Below, piece by piece: positions 60,495-64,000 of a stretch of DNA of 64,000 nucleotides; positions within the stretch are counted from its first letter, which is position 1; every line of letters begins with the position of its first letter. Made by a program: the position numbers and the translations under genes. The stretch comes from Ruixingdingia sedimenti (GTDB lineage Bacteria > Pseudomonadota > Alphaproteobacteria > Rhodobacterales > Rhodobacteraceae): NCBI RefSeq assembly GCF_031432425.1, contig NZ_JAVKPH010000017.1, positions 24,404 through 88,403 on the forward strand, in the 5' to 3' direction. The notes below the pieces were generated by a model. The model did not search any database, was not told where the DNA came from, and was given only the letters and a program-made list of their open reading frames with translations.

Positions 60495-61343
60495 TCAGCC
60501 CGGCCAGGCGACCGTGCGCTGGCGCTGGACGCCGAGCCCCTCGACCCCGAGCGTGACGACCTGCCCCGGGCGCAGGAAGGTGGGGGGCTTCATCCCCAGG
60601 CCCACGCCCGCGGGTGTGCCGGTCGAGATGATGTCGCCCGGATGCAGCGACATGAACTGGCTGATGTAGCTGATCAGGCAGGCGACGCTGAAGATCATGT
60701 TGGCGGTGGTGCCGTCCTGCCGGCGGGTCCCGTCCACCTCCAGCCACAGGCGCAGGGCCTGCGGGTCGGGCACCTCGTCGCGCGTGACCAGCCAGGGGCC
60801 GATGGGGCCGAAGGTGTCCGAGGACTTGCCCTTGGTCCATTGCCCGCTGCGTTCGGACTGGAAGGCGCGTTCGGACAGGTCGTTGGCCACGCAATAGCCC
60901 GCCACATGTTCCAGCGCCGTGGCCTTGGGCACATGGCGCGCGGTGCGGCCGATGACCACGGCCAGTTCGGCCTCCCAATCGGTCTTTTCGGATCCCTTGG
61001 GGATGATCACGTCATCCTCGGGCCCGCAGATCGCCGAGGTCGCCTTCATGAACAGGATCGGTTCGGGCGGCGGCTTGGCGCCGGTTTCCGCGGCATGGTC
61101 GGAATAGTTGAGGCCCACGCAGACGAATTTCCCCACGCCCCCCACGCAGGGGCCGATGCGGGGCCCGCCGGTGACGGCAGGCAGGCTGGCGGGGTCGAGC
61201 GCCGCGATGCGCGCCAGCCCCTCGGGCGCCAGCGCCGCACCGGCGATGTCGTCCACATGGGCCGAAAGGTCGCGGATCGTCCCGCAGGCATCCAGAAGCC
61301 CCGGACGCTCCTGCCCCGGGGGGCCATAGCGCAACAGTTTCAT
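60495..61343 (-). CDS. Fumarylacetoacetate hydrolase-family protein
   Basis: A 282-residue FAH-family enzyme: CVGLNYSDHAAETGA, PILFMKATSAICGPEDDV, the metal ligands in DWEAELAVVIG (E-x-E) and WTKGKSSDTFGPIGPWLVT and STGTPAGVGLG. Typical of ureidoglycolate lyase/2,4-diketo-3-deoxy-L-fuconate hydrolase/acylpyruvase relatives; exact substrate not assignable. The start (MKLLRYGPPGQERPG) at 61343 is the family start with GGGAGAATGCC ahead of it. Confidence 0.9.
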   Translation of the reverse strand: MKLLRYGPPGQERPGLLDACGTIRDLSAHVDDIAGAALAPEGLARIAALDPASLPAVTGGPRIGPCVGGVGKFVCVGLNYSDHAAETGAKPPPEPILFMKATSAICGPEDDVIIPKGSEKTDWEAELAVVIGRTARHVPKATALEHVAGYCVANDLSERAFQSERSGQWTKGKSSDTFGPIGPWLVTRDEVPDPQALRLWLEVDGTRRQDGTTANMIFSVACLISYISQFMSLHPGDIISTGTPAGVGLGMKPPTFLRPGQVVTLGVEGLGVQRQRTVAWPG

Positions 61344-61459
61344 GGCATTCTCCCTCTCCGTCCAAGGTGATACGCCCTGGGGGCGGTTCGGGGCAAGCAT
61401 GTCCTGCCCGGTCGCGGAAAGGTTATGCGGATCGGGCGCCCCGGATCGGGCGCCCCGGG

Positions 61460-61843
61460 TCAGGCGGCCGCGTCCGCAACGGCCTCGGGGCCGCAGAACA
61501 TGTCGTAGACCAGTTCGATGGCCCGGCGCACCCGCGGGTCGGAGATGGAATAGAAGATCGCCTTGCCCTCGCGCCGGCAGGACACCAGCCCTTCCAGACG
61601 CAGCCGCGCCAGTTGCTGGCTGACCGCGGCCTGACGCGATTCCAGCAGATGTTCCAGTTCCGTCACCGATTTCTCGCCGGCCGACAGATGGCACAGGATC
61701 ATCAGCCGCCCCTCATGCGCCAGCGCCTTGAGAAAGGCGGCGGCGGCCTCGGCCTTCTGGGTCAGGTCGTCGGGTGCGATCGCGGCGCAACCGTCGAGGT
61801 CGTCGGCGGGCGCAGGCAGGGGGTTTTCGGTCAAGGCTGTCAT
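61460..61843 (-). CDS. ArsR-family sulfide-responsive repressor, SqrR/BigR-like
   Basis: A 127-residue ArsR/SmtB repressor. The winged HTH (FLKALAHEGRLMILCHLSAG, LESRQAAVSQQLARLRLEG) is intact. C51 (MILCHL) and C117 (MFCGPE) are 66 residues apart, the same spacing as the C41/C107 pair that forms the tetrasulfide switch in SqrR; C19 and C89 are extra. No metal-binding ArsR/SmtB Cys or His set is seen. A probable target is the ATTC-N8-GAAT site before sqr at 10549. Start at 61843. A lone GAAT half-site lies at 61891-61894 in its own promoter region. Confidence 0.82.
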   Translation of the reverse strand: MTALTENPLPAPADDLDGCAAIAPDDLTQKAEAAAAFLKALAHEGRLMILCHLSAGEKSVTELEHLLESRQAAVSQQLARLRLEGLVSCRREGKAIFYSISDPRVRRAIELVYDMFCGPEAVADAAA

Positions 61844-61939
61844 GGCGGGGCGCGCCCTTTCGATCCGTTCGGCAACGCATAGGATAAGCTGAATGTAACC
61901 CCTCCGCCCGCACATGCAAGGGCCGCTTGGCCGCAGGGG

Positions 61940-62530
61940 TCAGCCGGGCGCGGCCAGCAGGGCCTCGGCGCGGGCCAGATCGGCGGGGGTGTTGACGTTG
62001 AAGAAGGCCCGCGCGTCGTCGAAGCCGGCATGGGCGGCGCCGTGGCGGGCGGCGACATCGCCCACGCCGCGCATCCCTTCGGCCAGCGCCGCCCGCAATG
62101 CCCCCCGCAGCGCCACGGGCCAGAGCGCGAACACGGGCTCCGCCCGCCCGTCGGGGCCGCGGGCCAGAACCGGGCCCCCGGTGCAGGCCGCCGCCAGCCG
62201 CCCCGCCAGATCGCGCGGCAGGAAGGGGGCGTCGGCGGGCGCGGTGACGATTGCGTCCATACCCGCCCCCGCGGCATGGTCGAGCCCCGCCAGCACCCCG
62301 GCCAGCGGCCCGGGCCGGCCCGCCACCCCATCGGCCAGCACCGGCAGACCGAAGGCGGCGAACCGCGCCGGATCGCCATTGGCGCTGATCGCGCAGAACG
62401 CGACCTGCGGCGCCAGCCGGTCGATGACATGCGCGATCATCGCCCGCCCGCCGAGCAACCGCAGCCCCTTGTCGCCGCCACCCATCCGCAGCGCGCGCCC
62501 GCCCGCCAGAATCACACCCGCCAGCCGCAT
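61940..62530 (-). CDS. mobA: Molybdenum cofactor guanylyltransferase
   Basis: A 196-residue nucleotidyltransferase that adds GMP to molybdopterin. The N-terminal signature VILAGGRALRMGGGDKGLRLL covers residues 6-22, and the LAGVLAGLDHAAGAG and FFNVNTPADLARAEALL stretches are characteristic. The start at 62530 gives the family length; the open frame upstream overlaps the next gene's region and is not used. No mobB lies beside it. Confidence 0.93.
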   Translation of the reverse strand: MRLAGVILAGGRALRMGGGDKGLRLLGGRAMIAHVIDRLAPQVAFCAISANGDPARFAAFGLPVLADGVAGRPGPLAGVLAGLDHAAGAGMDAIVTAPADAPFLPRDLAGRLAAACTGGPVLARGPDGRAEPVFALWPVALRGALRAALAEGMRGVGDVAARHGAAHAGFDDARAFFNVNTPADLARAEALLAAPG

Positions 62531-62673
62531 CGCATCCGTCCCCCGCGCCCCGGCGCCCCTATAGCACGGGGAATGGCGCAGGGTGAGGGGCGATGCGGGC
62601 GTCGTCCACCCCGGTACCTGGCGAGCGCGATGGACCCGCAGGCCGGGGCGCGCGCCGGCATGCCCGCCAGACG

Positions 62674-63438
62674 TCAGCCGCCCTCCGCCCGTCGCCGCGC
62701 ATCCCGCGCCTGCAGCTTTTCCCGCATCAACGCCAGCCGCCGGAACAACGTGCCCGGATCGCCGTTCAGCCGCTCCAGCAGGTGGCACACCAGCGGGCCC
62801 ATCACCGGCTCTTCCGCCGCCTGCGCCCAGATCGGGCCCAGAAGGTTCACGTCCAGCCCCCCGTCGCGGATCGAGAACGGCTCTATCCCCATCGGCAGCC
62901 CCGCGCGCGACCGCTTGCCCAGGCGAAAGGGCTGGTCCGGGTCCTGCCCGGAATAGAGCCGCTCGAACTCGTAAAGCTTCACCAGGCTGAACAGGATCTT
63001 CACCGACTGGCCGAGGAACCGTTCCGATTCCGTCGCGCCATGGTCGGCAAAGGTGATGGCGGCGGAAATCAGCCAGCGGGTGTCGAGTTCGGCCAGCATC
63101 CGTTCGGCCTCTTCCACCCAGATCCGGCGGAAAAGCGCGGGGGCCTCGTCCGGCCAGGCGCGGCGGCGCAGGCAGGCGATCGCCAGCGCATGTTCCAGCG
63201 CCAGCGCGGACCGCCCGGCGAATTCGGTGGCAAGCGCATGGCGCTTGACGGCAAAGGCCGAACTGCCCAGCGGCAACGGCCCCGGCGCCGCGACCCGTTC
63301 CGCCGCCAGCGCCGCCAGATCCGCCCCCGGCCCCGCCAGCCCCTCGCCCGCCCGCGCCTTCAGGGCCGCGCGCCGCCCCTGCCACTGATCGACCACGGCC
63401 GGCCAGCCGCCGGGATAGGTAAGCGTCCGGGTCATCAT
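62674..63438 (-). CDS. Hypothetical protein, unrecognised
   Basis: A 254-residue soluble protein I cannot assign. It is mostly helical by composition, with SALALEHALAIACLRRRAWP, FRRIWVEEAERMLAELDTRW, FLGQSVKILFSLVKLYEFER and a C-terminal MGPLVCHLLERLNGD. No signal peptide or membrane helix. Two adjacent ATGs; GGAGG lies 2 or 5 nt ahead. Base composition and codon use match the neighbours, so it is a real gene, probably conserved in the family. Confidence 0.7.
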   Translation of the reverse strand: MMTRTLTYPGGWPAVVDQWQGRRAALKARAGEGLAGPGADLAALAAERVAAPGPLPLGSSAFAVKRHALATEFAGRSALALEHALAIACLRRRAWPDEAPALFRRIWVEEAERMLAELDTRWLISAAITFADHGATESERFLGQSVKILFSLVKLYEFERLYSGQDPDQPFRLGKRSRAGLPMGIEPFSIRDGGLDVNLLGPIWAQAAEEPVMGPLVCHLLERLNGDPGTLFRRLALMREKLQARDARRRAEGG

Positions 63439-63642
63439 GTCCTCCGCAGGGTCCGGGCGCCATAAGGCGGCAGCCGCACGGTCTTGGCAAGCCCCGGGGG
63501 CCGCCGATGACCCTTGCCCCCGGGGTTCGGGGGCGGTCATTGCCAGCCGTCCGGGATGCGCGGCGCCGGATCGTCGGCGGACCCTGAAGAAGGCCGCCCG
63601 GCGGCCGCTTTTCAGCCGACCACCGTTCATCCGTTCATCCGT
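63439..63642. other. Gap without a gene
   Basis: 204 bp between a start (63438) and the stop of the broken GST. A GC-rich hairpin-like stretch around 63490-63530 (CCCCGGGG repeats) is the only structure seen. Confidence 0.4.
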
Positions 63643-63804
63643 TCATCCGCGCGCGTAGCTGCCGCGTCCGGTGATGCGGTCGACCATGTCCTGGGTTGCA
63701 GAACCGATCGAGGACTTCGTCTTCTCGAGCACCTCAAGGGACCTTTTTACCGCAGGACGCCCGGAAACCGCGCGGAACCAGCGGGCCAGGTTGGGGTGCC
63801 CGGG
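63643..63804 (-). pseudogene. 3' fragment of a glutathione S-transferase gene cut by an IS5-family element
   Basis: 53 codons encode a GST C-terminus (HPNLARWFRAVSGRPAVKRS, then VLEKTKSSIG and a short tail GRGSYARG). The homology stops at 63804/63805, exactly where the IS terminal sequence begins; the 11 codons before it belong to the IS end. The N-terminal three quarters of the gene should lie beyond the element, to the right of the window. Confidence 0.75.
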
Positions 63805-64000
63805 GGCTCTGTTGCACAAATCGCGTGAGGGATTCATCTCGTGAATCCAGCGTGGTAGCTTGACTGCATGAGCAGACCGACACCCCCGATCTACAAGACC
63901 AGGAACTGGCCCGCCTATAACCCAGCGCTCAAGCGCCGCGGCTCTCTGACGATCTGGTTCGACCCCGCCATGACGTGGAAGGCCGCGCCGACTGGCAAGC
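63805..64000 (+). mobile_element. IS5-family insertion sequence, left end
   Basis: Starts with the IS5-type terminal sequence GGCTCTGTTGCACAAA at 63805 and continues into a transposase gene at 63868. It has inserted in a GST gene. The other end and any target duplication lie outside the window. Confidence 0.8.
63868..64000 (+). CDS. IS5-family transposase, 5' part
   Basis: 44 codons visible up to the window edge: MSRPTPPIYKTRNWPAYNPA, then LKRRGSLTIWFDPAMTWKAA and PTGK. This N-terminus is characteristic of IS5/IS903-group transposases (DDE, DUF4372-like start). The catalytic DDE residues are beyond the edge. Confidence 0.85.
   Translation, partial: MSRPTPPIYKTRNWPAYNPALKRRGSLTIWFDPAMTWKAAPTGK

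Overview
The window is about 64 kb of high-GC DNA with the gene content and dispersed intergenic repeats of an alphaproteobacterium, most likely Rhodobacteraceae (Rhodobacter/Paracoccus/Rhodovulum relatives). Pointers are the sulfite reductase-cysH-DUF934 block, a DUF5368 protein next to a sulfide:quinone reductase, a SqrR-like ArsR regulator, gcdH with a divergent LysR gene, and an IS5-type element. No rRNA, tRNA or CRISPR array was seen. Coding density is high, and most gaps over 150 bp hold dispersed palindromic repeats.

Layout. (1) 0-17.5 kb is mostly core metabolism: cysI-cysH-DUF934-fpr (assimilatory sulfate reduction), an Ala-rich anchored coiled-coil protein, infC with a probable AUA start, a TerC/CBS/CorC membrane protein, pgm, the sqr-DUF5368 operon divergent from an Rrf2 regulator, a CapD/WbpM-type sugar-nucleotide dehydratase, guaB, and a LysR gene divergent from gcdH. 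(2) 17.7-50 kb is an accessory catabolic region: two cytochromes P450, three NIPSNAP proteins, two SDRs, an AroE-like dehydrogenase, an iron-type alcohol dehydrogenase, a class IV aminotransferase, a GST, three paralogous TRAP solute-binding proteins (DctP) with no dctQ/dctM, two PPC-domain (DUF296) proteins, three SnoaL-like proteins, a DUF3237 protein, a 2-keto-4-pentenoate hydratase, an LLM flavin monooxygenase, a two-subunit indolepyruvate:ferredoxin oxidoreductase, two FAD oxidoreductases of the phytoene-desaturase/PYROXD2 type, a kynurenine formamidase/isatin hydrolase-like cyclase, and MarR- and AsnC-type regulators. (3) 49-54.2 kb is a complete peptide-type ABC importer. (4) 54.4-58.7 kb is an FtsX-type ABC exporter with a periplasmic adaptor. 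(5) 58.9-64 kb holds an MBL/CPSF RNase-like protein, a fumarylacetoacetase-family hydrolase, the SqrR-like repressor, mobA, an unrecognised protein, and a GST gene cut by an IS5-family element at the right edge.

How the parts fit. The accessory region resolves into three tight transcription units. 27.5->22.2 kb (minus) is dctP-aroE-like-P450-NIPSNAP-NIPSNAP-SDR. 38.6->33.5 kb (minus) is SnoaL-hydratase-SnoaL-DUF3237-SnoaL-Gfo/Idh-dctP, ending in a clear intrinsic terminator. 47.3->40.8 kb (minus) is cyclase-FAD oxidoreductase-MarR-IOR alpha-IOR beta, divergent from a second FAD oxidoreductase plus ABC importer (47.4->54.2 kb, plus). Together they read as uptake plus oxidation of one or more unidentified, probably cyclic or aromatic, carboxylic substrates; the substrate cannot be read from the sequence. 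The best regulatory signal is the sqr promoter. An FNR-type box lies exactly 22 bp from a CATAAT -10 element, and an ATTC-N8-GAAT site of the SqrR/BigR type follows in the presumed leader. A SqrR-like protein with the paired cysteines at the right spacing is encoded 51 kb away in the same window.
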